Shown here: piece after piece, positions 19,285-29,417 of the stretch
Numbering within the stretch: the stretch's first letter is position 1
Layout of the letters: every line of letters begins with the position of its first letter
Source: Candidatus Neomarinimicrobiota bacterium
Lineage (GTDB): Bacteria; Fidelibacterota; UBA2242; B5-G15
Length of the DNA stretch: 64,000 nt
Assembly (NCBI GenBank): GCA_017656425.1
Contig: JACDNV010000006.1
Location: 119,553 to 183,552, forward strand
Reading direction: 5' to 3'
Notes under the pieces: model-generated
The model's database searches: none
What the model saw: the letters and a program-made list of their open reading frames with translations, nothing else
What the model was told of the DNA's origin: nothing
Program-made: the position numbers and the translations under genes

Positions 19285-20583
19285 TTAAAAGCCAAACAGC
19301 CTCGGTAAAAACAAACTTAATTCAGGAATATATGTAACAAGCATAAGGGCAACTATCATAGCTAAAAACATCGGCAATAAAGGTTTAATTACCTTTACCA
19401 CACTTGTATTCGCAACACTACATCCAATAAATAAGATACTACCAACAGGTGGTGTACACAATCCTATACACAGATTTAAAACCATAATAATACCAAAGTG
19501 AACAGGATGAAGTCCCAGCTCCATCACAACAGGTAAAAATATAGGTGTAAATATTAATACTGCAGGTGTCATATCCATAAAGGTACCTACAAATAACAAT
19601 ATTACATTTATTATTAGAAGTATTATGAATTTACTATCTGTAAGACCTATTAACGCAGCTGTAATTGTTTGAGGTATATTTTCGTAAGACATAATCCATG
19701 ACATACTCATAGATGTGGCAATAAGTAACATAACAATAGCTGTTGTTTTAGATGATTCCAACAAAATTTGTGGCAGTTCTCTGAATTTGACTTCTCTGTA
19801 TACCAAAACTGAAAGGATAAATGAATAAATCACCGCAATAGCCGAAGCTTCAGTGGCAGTAAAATAACCTGCAATTATTCCACCTATAACTATGACTATC
19901 AGAAGTAAACTTGGTATAGCATCCAGGAATTTTACAATTGCCTCCTTCAATGATACCAATTGTGCTCTTGGGTACTTCCTAATTGCCGCATAAACTCCTG
20001 CAACAACCATTAAGGACAAACCAACTATTATTCCTGGAATATATCCAGCGAGGAATAATGCGGCGATAGATGCACCTCCACTAGCAAGGGAATAAACTAT
20101 CAATATATTGCTTGGTGGTATTAAGAGACCTGTTGTAGATGAGGTAATATTAACAGCAGCAGAAAAATCTCCATCATAACCCTCTTTCTTCATTACCGGA
20201 ATCATAAAACCACCAATCCCTGCAGCCGCCGCAGCCGCTGAACCAGAAATAGCACCAAAAATCATAGCCGCAACTATATTAACATAAGCAAGTCCACCAG
20301 GAAATACTCCTACAATAACCTTTGCAAAATCAATCAGTCTCCTTGCTATACCACCACGACTCATCAACTGCCCGGATAGGATAAAAAAAGGAATAGCAAG
20401 TAAAGCAAAGCTATCAACACCTGTTGCCATCCTTTGAGCCACCGTCGTCAGAGCTGGAGCTGGTGAAATACTTAATAACATTGTCAAAATGGTCGATATA
20501 CCAATGCAAAAAGAAATAGGTAACCCTAGTAATAATAAGGTTACAAAGCTGGATACTAGTACTAATATATCAATCCATTCCAT
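19285..20583 (-). CDS. dctM: TRAP transporter large permease (DctM)
   Basis: 432 residues, about twelve hydrophobic segments, normal for the channel subunit of tripartite ATP-independent periplasmic transporters. Family motifs include PFFILSGQLMSRGGIARRL, GAISGSAAAAAAGIGGFMIP and LCIGLCTPPVGSILF. It works with DctQ and DctP to import carboxylates using a sodium gradient. It overlaps the end of dctQ by 14 bases, implying translational coupling. Context predicts a uronate substrate. Confidence 0.92.
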   Translation of the reverse strand: MEWIDILVLVSSFVTLLLLGLPISFCIGISTILTMLLSISPAPALTTVAQRMATGVDSFALLAIPFFILSGQLMSRGGIARRLIDFAKVIVGVFPGGLAYVNIVAAMIFGAISGSAAAAAAGIGGFMIPVMKKEGYDGDFSAAVNITSSTTGLLIPPSNILIVYSLASGGASIAALFLAGYIPGIIVGLSLMVVAGVYAAIRKYPRAQLVSLKEAIVKFLDAIPSLLLIVIVIGGIIAGYFTATEASAIAVIYSFILSVLVYREVKFRELPQILLESSKTTAIVMLLIATSMSMSWIMSYENIPQTITAALIGLTDSKFIILLIINVILLFVGTFMDMTPAVLIFTPIFLPVVMELGLHPVHFGIIMVLNLCIGLCTPPVGSILFIGCSVANTSVVKVIKPLLPMFLAMIVALMLVTYIPELSLFLPRLFGF

Positions 20584-21097
20584 TATGATTCCCCTTAGCT
20601 GTATTTTTCCCCATTAATCTTAATTCACTAAAATTTTCAACAAAAAATACAAGACTATAAAACATTATCATTGCACCACTTATAGGAATAGCTAAATATA
20701 CATATCCCATTTTTATCCGAAGAGCAGCGGAAATCTGTTTTAATTCAAAACTTAAACTAACAAGATAAATACCACCAATTACCATTACAAAAAGGGCAAA
20801 AAAGAAAGTACATAAAGCCAGAAAGATCTCTAAGTAACATTTAGATTTCCCTTTAAACCTTGAAGAGAACACATCAATTGCCAGATGAATCTTTTTCCCG
20901 ACACCGTAGCTTGCACCAAATAATCCAAGCCATATTAGTAAATATCGTGCAAGTTCTTCAGTAAAAGAGCTGGGATTTTTTAAAACAAACCTCGTTACAA
21001 CCTGCCAGGTTACATTCAAAACCATTACTGCCATAATAACTATCACTATCCATTCTAAGACTTTATCAATATATTTTCTCACTTTTTCTAACATCAT
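20570..21097 (-). CDS. dctQ: TRAP transporter small permease (DctQ)
   Basis: 175 residues with four predicted membrane segments and the family segments WQVVTRFVLKNPSSFTEELARYLLIWLGLFGASYGVGKKIHLAIDVF. It links the channel subunit to the binding protein. The start overlaps the dctP stop (ATGATG arrangement at 21094-21097) and its end overlaps dctM. Confidence 0.9.
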   Translation of the reverse strand: MMLEKVRKYIDKVLEWIVIVIMAVMVLNVTWQVVTRFVLKNPSSFTEELARYLLIWLGLFGASYGVGKKIHLAIDVFSSRFKGKSKCYLEIFLALCTFFFALFVMVIGGIYLVSLSFELKQISAALRIKMGYVYLAIPISGAMIMFYSLVFFVENFSELRLMGKNTAKGNHNGMD

Positions 21098-22083
21098 TTT
21101 ACCGCCCTGATTCTTAAAATTAAATCATATATTAATGGATCAGACTTTTTATATTCTTCATATATAGGTTCCACCTTTTTCATAAAAGGTTCTTTATCAG
21201 GATGATAAACTTTAACTCCAGCCTTCTGAACTTCCTCAATGCATTTTTTTGTCGTTTCAGCCCACAGCTTTTTTTGATACTCGAATGATTCATCAGCAGC
21301 CTGCTGAATGATTTCCTTAACACTATCTGGTAAACTTTCCCACACTACAAGACTTATCAGCAAAACATCAGGGGTCGACGTATGCTCATCCAATGAATAA
21401 TATTTACAGACCTCATAATGTCTTGAAAAATAAAAACTTGGTGGATTATTCTCCGCGCCATCAACGACACCCTGCTGTAATGCAGTATATAACTCGCCCC
21501 ATGCAATTGGAGTTGGAGAACCACCAAGAGCTTTTACCATCTTAATGGCAGTGGCGCTTTCCATAGTCCTAACCTTTAAACCTTTGAGATCATCGGGACT
21601 AAGTATCGGCTTCTCTTTTGTGTAAAAACTTCTACTACCAGCATCATAATACGTTAGGCCCATCAGTCTATATTTAGAACACGCACGTAACAGCTCCTTA
21701 CCTATCTCACCCTGCACAACTTTAAAAAAGTGTTCCCTATTTCGGAAAACATAAGGGACACCAAAAACACGAAACTCTGGCACAAAGCCTTCCAGTACAC
21801 TGGCTGATATTTTCGTCATAGCAAGGCTACCGATCTGTAATAGTTCTACACACTCCCTTTCCGAACCAAGCTGTTCACTAGGATATATTACCATTCTAAC
21901 ATTCCCATTGGATAGTTCTTCGAGCCTCTTTGCCATGTAAACCATTCCCTTATGTACAGGATGTGAAGGATCAAGGCTGTGAGCAAGTCGTAGAACTATA
22001 CCTTCCTTTTTCACTCCACATCCAGAAAAGATAATTATAACAATAATAAGAATAGTAATATTTATTTTTACTTGCTTCATCAC
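21094..22083 (-). CDS. dctP: TRAP transporter solute-binding lipoprotein (DctP)
   Basis: 329 residues. The N terminus is a lipoprotein signal with the lipobox FSGC at about residues 19-22, so the protein is probably membrane-tethered in the periplasm. The DctP fold is clear: LRLAHSLDPSHPVHKGM, LSPDDLKGLKVRTMES with the conserved carboxylate-binding Arg, WGELYTALQQGVVDGAENNP. Neighbouring uxaE and uxuB suggest galacturonate, glucuronate or an unsaturated/keto uronate as ligand. Confidence 0.92.
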   Translation of the reverse strand: MMKQVKINITILIIVIIIFSGCGVKKEGIVLRLAHSLDPSHPVHKGMVYMAKRLEELSNGNVRMVIYPSEQLGSERECVELLQIGSLAMTKISASVLEGFVPEFRVFGVPYVFRNREHFFKVVQGEIGKELLRACSKYRLMGLTYYDAGSRSFYTKEKPILSPDDLKGLKVRTMESATAIKMVKALGGSPTPIAWGELYTALQQGVVDGAENNPPSFYFSRHYEVCKYYSLDEHTSTPDVLLISLVVWESLPDSVKEIIQQAADESFEYQKKLWAETTKKCIEEVQKAGVKVYHPDKEPFMKKVEPIYEEYKKSDPLIYDLILRIRAVK

Positions 22084-22102
22084 TCTCCTTCATTAATTTC
22101 TA

Positions 22103-22864
22103 TTACAAACCTTCTTGAAATTTCATATACCTCCAATCTCTATCGTCTATGGCTCTTTTTGCGGCCATAAGCCACACAAATTTAATTCCACATCCTGGAA
22201 TACCAACATTTGGATGAAATCCTCTATGTATTGCTACAGCATCATCTTGCTGGACTCTATATGCTAAATCAACCTCATCATCATAAACCAACTGCACACC
22301 ATAAGCAGGAGCTGGCATATCAATATATAGATATACTTCCTCTTTAGACTCAGTGTGTTCATGGGGAGTCCAGCTCGTCCAGTTGCCGGGCTCACCTATT
22401 GTAACACCAGCGAGTAATCTCTCTGCATTAACATTTACATCTATCATTTTGTACACTTTTCTCTTATAAGTAGCATCTCCAGCATCAACAGCAAAATTTG
22501 GATCATTTTTTATCTCATCAAAAGGAATAAACTTTACACTGTCACCTTTTTCTGCAGGTGATTGACATTCCGCAACATCAAGGTTAGTTTCTGTTTCTAG
22601 CACATATTTTGTTCCTGGTGGAAGATATAATGCATCAAATTTCTTTAAATTAAAGGTCTTTCCTTCAATATTTGCAACACCTTCTCCATTAATGACAATC
22701 AGACCAAACTCATTTTTCTTAGTTTCTACTTCAACTTTCGGCACTTCATTGTCCAGGATAATTCTAGCGCAGCTTAAATATTTCAAATAGGAATTCTCAG
22801 GTGTCTGGAACACATTTCTTCCTTTTTTCTCTGCTGTGTTTTTAAATAATATTTTTTTCCCCAT
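22103..22864 (-). CDS. KduI/IolB-family sugar-acid isomerase, second copy
   Basis: 253 residues of the bicupin KduI/IolB family (PF04962). The metal site reads SWTPHEHTESKEEVYLYIDMP (two His and Glu) with a further His in HRGFHPNVGIPGCGIKFVWLMAA. Overall it looks closer to IolB (5-deoxyglucuronate isomerase) in length than to the 277-residue KduI at 6767-7600. It lies between the secreted GH105 and the TRAP genes and has no inositol genes around it, so it more likely acts on a pectin-derived keto-deoxyuronate or hexuronate. GGAGG precedes the ATG. Confidence 0.8.
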   Translation of the reverse strand: MGKKILFKNTAEKKGRNVFQTPENSYLKYLSCARIILDNEVPKVEVETKKNEFGLIVINGEGVANIEGKTFNLKKFDALYLPPGTKYVLETETNLDVAECQSPAEKGDSVKFIPFDEIKNDPNFAVDAGDATYKRKVYKMIDVNVNAERLLAGVTIGEPGNWTSWTPHEHTESKEEVYLYIDMPAPAYGVQLVYDDEVDLAYRVQQDDAVAIHRGFHPNVGIPGCGIKFVWLMAAKRAIDDRDWRYMKFQEGL

Positions 22865-22959
22865 TATCTCCTCCTTTTTAAAGCCTGAAAATTACTCAAA
22901 TCCGCATATTTTTCAAAATATTAAACATACTGATTATACAACCTCTCTATCTACGACTT

Positions 22960-25032
22960 CTAATCTATCCGATGTTGACAGTTATGGGATAGTTCGTTTG
23001 ATATTTGAAATAGCTTAATACCACCCTTGAAAGGAAACCTACTATCAGCACTATTACCCAATACAAAATTCCCAACCATCGGGATTTTTCCTATATTATC
23101 TATGATTTCTAATACCAATTTGTCATTTACAAGTACTATAAGCTTTCTCGTGTCTTTATTTCTTATTACCGTTATCTTTACCCATTCACCATTTTTTACT
23201 TTAAAAATCTCATTATTTATCAGATCCCTTTCTCCTCTAATTTTCAACCATAATTTACTATCTTTAATGTATAATCTTAAAGATGAAGAATAGCCAGTTA
23301 CACATTTTTTTGACCGTTCAAAAACTACTCCATCACCTTCAGGCTTAACAAGGACTTCTATCTTAAAACTTGAATCTTCAAAATTATATTTTCGATAGCC
23401 TGGAATGATAACATAGTCATCTTTACCATCAAAATATAGATATTTACCTTTCGTATCACTGACCCAGGAATCATCTTTTATATTAAAGGCAACAGCGTTA
23501 TTCTTATAATAACCTTTGTCTTCAATTACTACTCCACTGTCGTAATCAAAAATCCATAACCCATCTTTAGATTTAAATCTTTTAAAATCTTTTAATCTAT
23601 CTGGAATATAAATTTCTACCCAATCAGAATTATAAGAATAAGTACCGTCTCTGTAAATAGCTTTAACTCGGTATGTATATGTGCTACCTTCCTGAACATC
23701 TTTATCAAAAATATACGTTACATTTTTACCAACATCTCCTATCTTTTTAAAATCTTTATATCTTTCACCCCTTTCAACTACAAAACCTAATTCTCTTTTA
23801 ATATCTTCCTTCCATGAAATTTTCACAGCACTAACCGTAGAATCATACTCCGCTCTTACTCTATATGGTGCTTTACCCAATATTTCCCTTTCAATCGAGG
23901 CAAGTATAAAAGGACCAATTGCTTTACCATCGTTTCTTCTTACTTTTGTTTGATATATATAATAATTATATGTCCCATCGCGCCCATACCCAAGGCCTGC
24001 TCCAGCACATGTCTTCTCAATAGTAATGGTACCATCTGGATTTTCGGTGATGAATTCATTTATTATCCCTTCATAACCCCTTAAAGCAACTTTTAAATAC
24101 TTTTTATCAAGCCATCCTTTTCTAACCCCTTTTAGCATAGAATAAACAAACATTGATGAAGCTGATGACTCAAGATAATTATCCTTCCAGCCACCTTTAT
24201 CTAAAACCTGCCACCACAGTCCAGTTTTTGGATCCTGTACTTTTGTTATGGCCTCAGCAAGTCTATTAAGAATTGCTACAACTCTATTATAACCTGGATG
24301 ATTTTCCGGCAACCAATCCAGCACATCAACAAGAGCCATTGCATACCATCCCATAGCTCTTCCCCAGAATTCAGGTGAAACCCCCGAATACGGATCAGCC
24401 CAGCTCTGCTCTCTCGACTCATCCCATCCATGATATAACAATCCTGTTTCCGGATCTCTTGCCTGCTGCTCCATTATAACAAACTGTTTTACCACATCAT
24501 CAGCACTTTCTGGTTCATTAAATGTCATTATATACTCTATGTAATAAGGTTCTCCCATATACAATCCATCAAGCCACATTTGATATGGATAAATCTTTTT
24601 ATGCCAGAATCCACCACTGGCTGTTCTCGGATGAGTAGCCAATTGAAATCTCAAAAGCTGTGCGGCTTTTTTGAATTTCTCCTTTCCTGTCATCTTATAT
24701 AGAAAAAGTAACATTCCACCTTCTTTTATCTGATCGATATTATATTCCAGGGGATCATAATATTTTACAAGACCATTGGACAAAACGCATACATCAACAG
24801 TATCTATTATGAATTGTAAAAACCTTTTATCCTCAGTCCGCTTGTATAACTCTTTATAGGCATTCAACACCGTACCAATTTCATAATTCCATCCGCGGCT
24901 ACCTCCTACCCAATAATTTTTCATCGTAGATTCAGCCATCCGTATTGACCATGGCTTTGTCTCGGAAAGTATAAAGTTATGGTTTACGATTACACATAAA
25001 AATATGACTAGCGAGGTTAATCTTTTTACCAT
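22960..25032 (-). CDS. GH105 unsaturated rhamnogalacturonyl/galacturonyl hydrolase with Fn3 and LamG domains
   Basis: 690 residues with a signal peptide (about 1-23). The GH105 catalytic domain spans about 25-385 and shows GWNYEIGTVLNAY, the catalytic Asp in YPYQMWLDGLYMGEPYY (Asp155), YHGWDESREQSWADP and SPEFWGRAMGWYAMALVDVL. The family removes the unsaturated uronate left by pectin lyases. A fibronectin-III-like module (about 390-465) and a LamG-like jelly roll (about 480-680) follow. There is no YPNPFN sorting domain, so it is probably periplasmic or differently anchored. It is paralogous to the gene at 27936-29417. Its start is one base from the upstream gene's stop. Confidence 0.88.
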   Translation of the reverse strand: MVKRLTSLVIFLCVIVNHNFILSETKPWSIRMAESTMKNYWVGGSRGWNYEIGTVLNAYKELYKRTEDKRFLQFIIDTVDVCVLSNGLVKYYDPLEYNIDQIKEGGMLLFLYKMTGKEKFKKAAQLLRFQLATHPRTASGGFWHKKIYPYQMWLDGLYMGEPYYIEYIMTFNEPESADDVVKQFVIMEQQARDPETGLLYHGWDESREQSWADPYSGVSPEFWGRAMGWYAMALVDVLDWLPENHPGYNRVVAILNRLAEAITKVQDPKTGLWWQVLDKGGWKDNYLESSASSMFVYSMLKGVRKGWLDKKYLKVALRGYEGIINEFITENPDGTITIEKTCAGAGLGYGRDGTYNYYIYQTKVRRNDGKAIGPFILASIEREILGKAPYRVRAEYDSTVSAVKISWKEDIKRELGFVVERGERYKDFKKIGDVGKNVTYIFDKDVQEGSTYTYRVKAIYRDGTYSYNSDWVEIYIPDRLKDFKRFKSKDGLWIFDYDSGVVIEDKGYYKNNAVAFNIKDDSWVSDTKGKYLYFDGKDDYVIIPGYRKYNFEDSSFKIEVLVKPEGDGVVFERSKKCVTGYSSSLRLYIKDSKLWLKIRGERDLINNEIFKVKNGEWVKITVIRNKDTRKLIVLVNDKLVLEIIDNIGKIPMVGNFVLGNSADSRFPFKGGIKLFQISNELSHNCQHRID

Positions 25033-25033
25033 C

Positions 25034-26683
25034 TTACTCCTCCATTTTAATTATTTCACTCAATTTTGCACCATCTCCAACCCGGTATTTATTTTTAAAT
25101 ATATTATGTTCAAATTCCCCAACTTCAATGGATTTGGTTAATTCACCTTCTAAATACAAAAATGTATCGAGACTATTCCCTGAAGATATACTGTCAATTT
25201 CTATATTTTTACAATTTCTTAGATAAAAAAGTGGTGACTCCTCTATATAAAAACGACATGATTGAAATTTAATATCCTTTGTATTATGGGCAATTAACCC
25301 TTCCCTTGCCTTAATTTCAAGATTATTAAACTGTATATTATGAATAAAATTTTCTTCTTGATCTTTTATATAAACCGCCCGTTCAGCGCCATCGCATATT
25401 ATATCTTTAAAAATAATATTCTTGAATTCTGGATATAATCTTTTTTTAATTTTTTCCCGCAAACCTGTTGAAGTATCATCCTCATAGTACATATTAAAAA
25501 TTACTGCCTCTCTCTGAATCTCTCTCATCCTAATATTTTCTATTATAATATTTTCAACTTTACCACCTCTATCTCTACCACTTTTAAACCTCAAACCAGT
25601 ATCTGTCCAGGTCATCAAATTATTTGCAACATAGACATTTCTAATCCCACCACTTGTATTACTCCCTATAACAAAGCCACCATGTCCATGGTAAATTACA
25701 TTATCAACCACCAGCACGTTTTTAGTTGGGAGAGCATTCTTAGGGAAATGTTTCGTTTTTCCTGACTTCAAACATATAGCGTCGTCACCTGTATTAACAA
25801 AATTCTTGTAAACTATAACATTCCTGCAAGATGAAAAATCGAGACCATCGGCATTCTGAAACCACCATTCATTTGTAACTTTAACATTTCTCACTATAAT
25901 ATTTTTACTTCTCATCACATGTAATGCAAAAGAAGGTGAATTCTGCAATATTACACCATCTATCATAACCCGGTCACAGTTTACAATATAAACCATATAC
26001 GGCCGTAAGAACTCTTTCATTTTTAGGTAATCTTCTTTTTTCAAATCTTTTTCACCTACCGAGGCAAAATACCTCATGCTCTCAAGTGCATCTTTGTTTG
26101 GCCACCATATGTCACCTGTTCTATCTACCACTCCACCCCGAGACACAAGCTTATTCCATTGAGAACTGGTAAGTTTATATCTTTTAACCGGTCTCCATGA
26201 ATCACCATTTCCATCAATTATACCCTCTCCAGTAATAGCAATATTCTCAGCATTAATTGCATATATAGGACTTGCATTGGCATATACATGGCTTTCAGGC
26301 AATTTAATTAATGAATACTCTGTATGATCCTCTGTAAAAGCAAGTATAGCACCTCGTTCAAGGTGAAGATTTACATCGCTCTTTATTTCAATTGGACCTG
26401 TCAACCAATAGCCAGGTGGTATTATAACTCTACCACCACCATTATTTGAACATTCATCTATAGCCTTCTGAATTGCATCTGTATTCAACATGTCCAAAGA
26501 TTGGCTTGCCCCAAAATCTCTGATATCATATTCTTTATCATGAAATTCAGGCATTTCTATTTTAAATTTTATTGGCGACTTGTCCATGTAGTCATTAATC
26601 TCAGTTTTTACTCCACACAAATCAAGTGGGAACAGTACTTTGAAACATAAAAACAATATAATAAAAGATATCTTAGCCCTCAT
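25034..26683 (-). CDS. GH28 polygalacturonase-family glycosidase
   Basis: I take the ATG at 26683; the frame also offers a GTG at 26695 that overlaps the preceding stop. A signal peptide ends near LFPLDLC. The right-handed beta-helix of GH28 begins with YDIRDFGASQSLDMLNTDAIQKAIDEC. The catalytic set is visible as NADGLDFSS, NTGDDAICLKSGK, GHGGFVIGSNTSGG and the RFKS segment. The family hydrolyses galacturonic bonds in homogalacturonan or rhamnogalacturonan, and this one is probably an exo-acting periplasmic enzyme because no sorting domain follows. The C-terminal third has extra helix coils. Confidence 0.88.
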   Translation of the reverse strand: MRAKISFIILFLCFKVLFPLDLCGVKTEINDYMDKSPIKFKIEMPEFHDKEYDIRDFGASQSLDMLNTDAIQKAIDECSNNGGGRVIIPPGYWLTGPIEIKSDVNLHLERGAILAFTEDHTEYSLIKLPESHVYANASPIYAINAENIAITGEGIIDGNGDSWRPVKRYKLTSSQWNKLVSRGGVVDRTGDIWWPNKDALESMRYFASVGEKDLKKEDYLKMKEFLRPYMVYIVNCDRVMIDGVILQNSPSFALHVMRSKNIIVRNVKVTNEWWFQNADGLDFSSCRNVIVYKNFVNTGDDAICLKSGKTKHFPKNALPTKNVLVVDNVIYHGHGGFVIGSNTSGGIRNVYVANNLMTWTDTGLRFKSGRDRGGKVENIIIENIRMREIQREAVIFNMYYEDDTSTGLREKIKKRLYPEFKNIIFKDIICDGAERAVYIKDQEENFIHNIQFNNLEIKAREGLIAHNTKDIKFQSCRFYIEESPLFYLRNCKNIEIDSISSGNSLDTFLYLEGELTKSIEVGEFEHNIFKNKYRVGDGAKLSEIIKMEE

Positions 26684-26691
26684 AATTGCAA

Positions 26692-27939
26692 TCACCTTAT
26701 TATTTTAAATTTGTCTGGAAGCTTTCTCTCTTTCAAATATGCTTCCGTAGCTATAATTTTTCCTTCTATAATTTTCATATTTCCCATTAACTGACTTTCC
26801 TCTATTTTATTATTTACCATGAAACTAAGTTTATTTATATCATTCAATCGCATATTTTTCAACTGAAAGACTGTACCTTTTGTATTTTTAAACTTCACGT
26901 TACCAAGAGGAGTCACAATATCACTAAAATAGAGGACTATTTCCCTTTCATTTAGAATATTATATCCCACTACTGAAATATTTAATGTATCCTCTGGATT
27001 CCACCTATCATCAAAAACCCATCTCGCGTCAATAACTTCAGGATTTCCCGCCCCGATTTTATCAACATTGTTCCGATACCAACTGTAATCTTTCCCTTCG
27101 TTCTTACAATTATAATAAAATACCTGTTTTGATGAATATATCGGATTATTTCTCTCAGGATTTTTATTTTTTACATAGTATATTGGTTTATCTGCAAGAT
27201 TTTTTGAGAATTTACAGTTGATTAAATAAAACTTCGCATCATAATGATATCTGCCGAGTTTAAATCCTGATACACCATCGAAATAGCAATTCTTTACCAC
27301 AAGCTTCTGAGTACTATCATAAAATCCACAATGCCAGAGAGTAGCTGTTTTTCTAACTTGATAGAAATTTGTATTTTTTACATAACACCAACCCCTTGGA
27401 CAAAAAAAATCAACTGCTCCTCTTATGTAACAGTTTCTGATATAATACATCCCATTTTTATAATCCCATAGAGCGAACGTGTCCCCACCATTGCTCAAGA
27501 TATTACAATTATCAACAATTATTCTTTTACCAAAACCATAAATAGCAAAGGCATGTATATCTTTTCTCGGTTGAGTATTTTCAATTGTCAAATTTTTTAA
27601 AATTATATCATCGGCATAAATATTAATGACTCCAGGTCCAATCCAATCTCTGTTGTTCTCCCACCTATCCCGGGGAATATCAAAACTTATAATACAGCTA
27701 TCTCTATCCTGACCTTCTATTGTTATATAGTTTCTATCAATTCTTACTCTTTCATTGTAATATCCCTTTTTTAATTTTATAGTAACCCTTTCGTAAACAT
27801 ACATAGGTAGAGATTGTATCGCTTCAGACAAGCTTCTAAAATTTCCGTTTCCACTTTTATCAACTACTATAAAATTTTCCAATGGGAATATTTTTACTAA
27901 CAAAATCAGAACTAAGATTATGTGTTTCGCTAAACTCAT
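26692..27939 (-). CDS. CE8 pectinesterase-like protein with altered oxyanion residues
   Basis: 415 residues, signal peptide (about 1-20), then a CE8 beta-helix opening FIVVDKSGNGNFRSLSEAIQSLP. CE8 enzymes remove methyl esters from homogalacturonan. Aligned by eye to plant and Erwinia enzymes, both catalytic Asp (Asp153 in GGDTF, Asp177 in GAVDFF) and the Arg (Arg230 in KLGRYHYD) are kept. The two Gln that form the oxyanion hole are replaced, by His129 (IHAFAI) and Gly152 (NGGDTF). Activity may therefore be altered or directed to another ester. A C-terminal extension of about 100 residues (from 310) is unlike CE8 and unrecognised. It overlaps the ends of both neighbours by four bases. Confidence 0.8.
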   Translation of the reverse strand: MSLAKHIILVLILLVKIFPLENFIVVDKSGNGNFRSLSEAIQSLPMYVYERVTIKLKKGYYNERVRIDRNYITIEGQDRDSCIISFDIPRDRWENNRDWIGPGVINIYADDIILKNLTIENTQPRKDIHAFAIYGFGKRIIVDNCNILSNGGDTFALWDYKNGMYYIRNCYIRGAVDFFCPRGWCYVKNTNFYQVRKTATLWHCGFYDSTQKLVVKNCYFDGVSGFKLGRYHYDAKFYLINCKFSKNLADKPIYYVKNKNPERNNPIYSSKQVFYYNCKNEGKDYSWYRNNVDKIGAGNPEVIDARWVFDDRWNPEDTLNISVVGYNILNEREIVLYFSDIVTPLGNVKFKNTKGTVFQLKNMRLNDINKLSFMVNNKIEESQLMGNMKIIEGKIIATEAYLKERKLPDKFKIIR

Positions 27940-29417
27940 TTTAATAATGTTATCTTTTTTACAATTCTACTATTTCCAGATTTCAACAAACAAAAATATA
28001 CTCCTGTACTAAGTCCCTGGTCTATGAAATTAAATTCATATTCTCCCATTCTTTTTTTACCTGAAAAAAGATTTTGAACTTTTCTGCCCAGGATATCATA
28101 CAGATCAAGACTAACATACCCATCTTCGGGGATTGAAAATGAAATTTCTAAAACATTATTAAAAGGATTTGGATAAACGTTTAATTCAAATTCATAGGGG
28201 ATATTACCATTTTTATCAACTGGTTCGAAACTAAAAAGTCTTGCAAGCTCTATGCAGCCAGTTATAAACGGACCAATTCCTTTCCCATCATTATCTACAA
28301 TATCCGTCTTGGATACATAATACTCATAACTCCCATCTCTGCCATAGCCACCAAGACCTGCAGTTTTACAGATTTTTGTCAAAGTGATTGATCCATCCTG
28401 ATTCTCAACGACAAATTCCTTTAAAATACCTTCAAATCCTTTTTTAACAACAGGAAGGAATTTTTTCTTATCAATATATCCCAATCTTATACCCTTTGCC
28501 AGGGAATACACAAACATGCAGGATGCAGAAGCCTCGGGATAATTCCCTTCCCATCCTGCTTTATCAACAACCTGCCACCAGACACCTATTGAATCATCCT
28601 GAAAATTTTTCAAAGCAATACTTAATCTTTGAAATATATGGATGACGCTATCCCGCAATGTATAATCAACCGGCAGATAATCCAGTACATCCACAAGTGC
28701 CATCGAATACCAGCCAATTGCTCTTCCCCAGAACTCAGAAGAACAACCAGTAACGTCATTTGCCCAGTCCTGCTCCTTCGTCTCATTCCAACCGTGATAT
28801 AACAAACCCGTCTCCGTATCCCTTGCATGTTTTTCCATCAAAGAGAGTTGAAGCACAACATCATCAAAATTTTCTGGTTCGTTAAATAATTTCCCGTAAT
28901 ATGCGTAAAACGGTGAAGCCATATAAAGTCCATCAAGCCACATTTGATAAGGATATCTTTCTTTATGCCAAAATCCGCCATCACTAGTTCTTGGCTGGTC
29001 CTTTAATTGCTTTCGTAACAAATCTGCAGCTTTCTTGTATCTGGAATCACCTGTTTCTTCATAAAGAAACAACACAATTCTTCCTTCATTTATCTCATCG
29101 AGATTATATTCTGTAATATTGTATCCCTTAATTGAACCATCATTTCTTACAGAAAAATCAACAGTACTTTTTATATAATTAAAGTATTTTTCTTTACCTG
29201 TTTCATACCATAACTCCTGAAAACCCCTTAAAACTGTACCAGTAACATAGTCCCAGTTACCGTTATTGTAAACATCCGGATTTCGCATCATTACAGATTC
29301 AGCAACTTTCTCCGCCCAATCGAGATAATCCTGGCTATGTATAAACGAGTGCGTTATTATTAAAAAAATTAATATTTCTAATTTCTTCAATTGATTTAGC
29401 TTCCTAGGAAATATCAT
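27936..29417 (-). CDS. GH105 hydrolase with C-terminal sorting domain
   Basis: 493 residues with an N-terminal signal (hydrophobic core about 13-26). GH105 motifs repeat those of the paralogue at 22960: YPYQMWLDGLYMASPFY with Asp162, YHGWNETKEQDWANDV, SSEFWGRAIGWYSMALVDVLDYLP. About 80 C-terminal residues form a FlgD-like/type IX sorting domain (ELNVYPNPFNNVLEISFSIP, then GVYFCLLKSGNSRIVKKITLLK), so it is predicted to reach the cell surface. It removes unsaturated uronate from pectin oligomers. The start overlaps the GH43 stop (ATGA). Confidence 0.9.
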   Translation of the reverse strand: MIFPRKLNQLKKLEILIFLIITHSFIHSQDYLDWAEKVAESVMMRNPDVYNNGNWDYVTGTVLRGFQELWYETGKEKYFNYIKSTVDFSVRNDGSIKGYNITEYNLDEINEGRIVLFLYEETGDSRYKKAADLLRKQLKDQPRTSDGGFWHKERYPYQMWLDGLYMASPFYAYYGKLFNEPENFDDVVLQLSLMEKHARDTETGLLYHGWNETKEQDWANDVTGCSSEFWGRAIGWYSMALVDVLDYLPVDYTLRDSVIHIFQRLSIALKNFQDDSIGVWWQVVDKAGWEGNYPEASASCMFVYSLAKGIRLGYIDKKKFLPVVKKGFEGILKEFVVENQDGSITLTKICKTAGLGGYGRDGSYEYYVSKTDIVDNDGKGIGPFITGCIELARLFSFEPVDKNGNIPYEFELNVYPNPFNNVLEISFSIPEDGYVSLDLYDILGRKVQNLFSGKKRMGEYEFNFIDQGLSTGVYFCLLKSGNSRIVKKITLLK

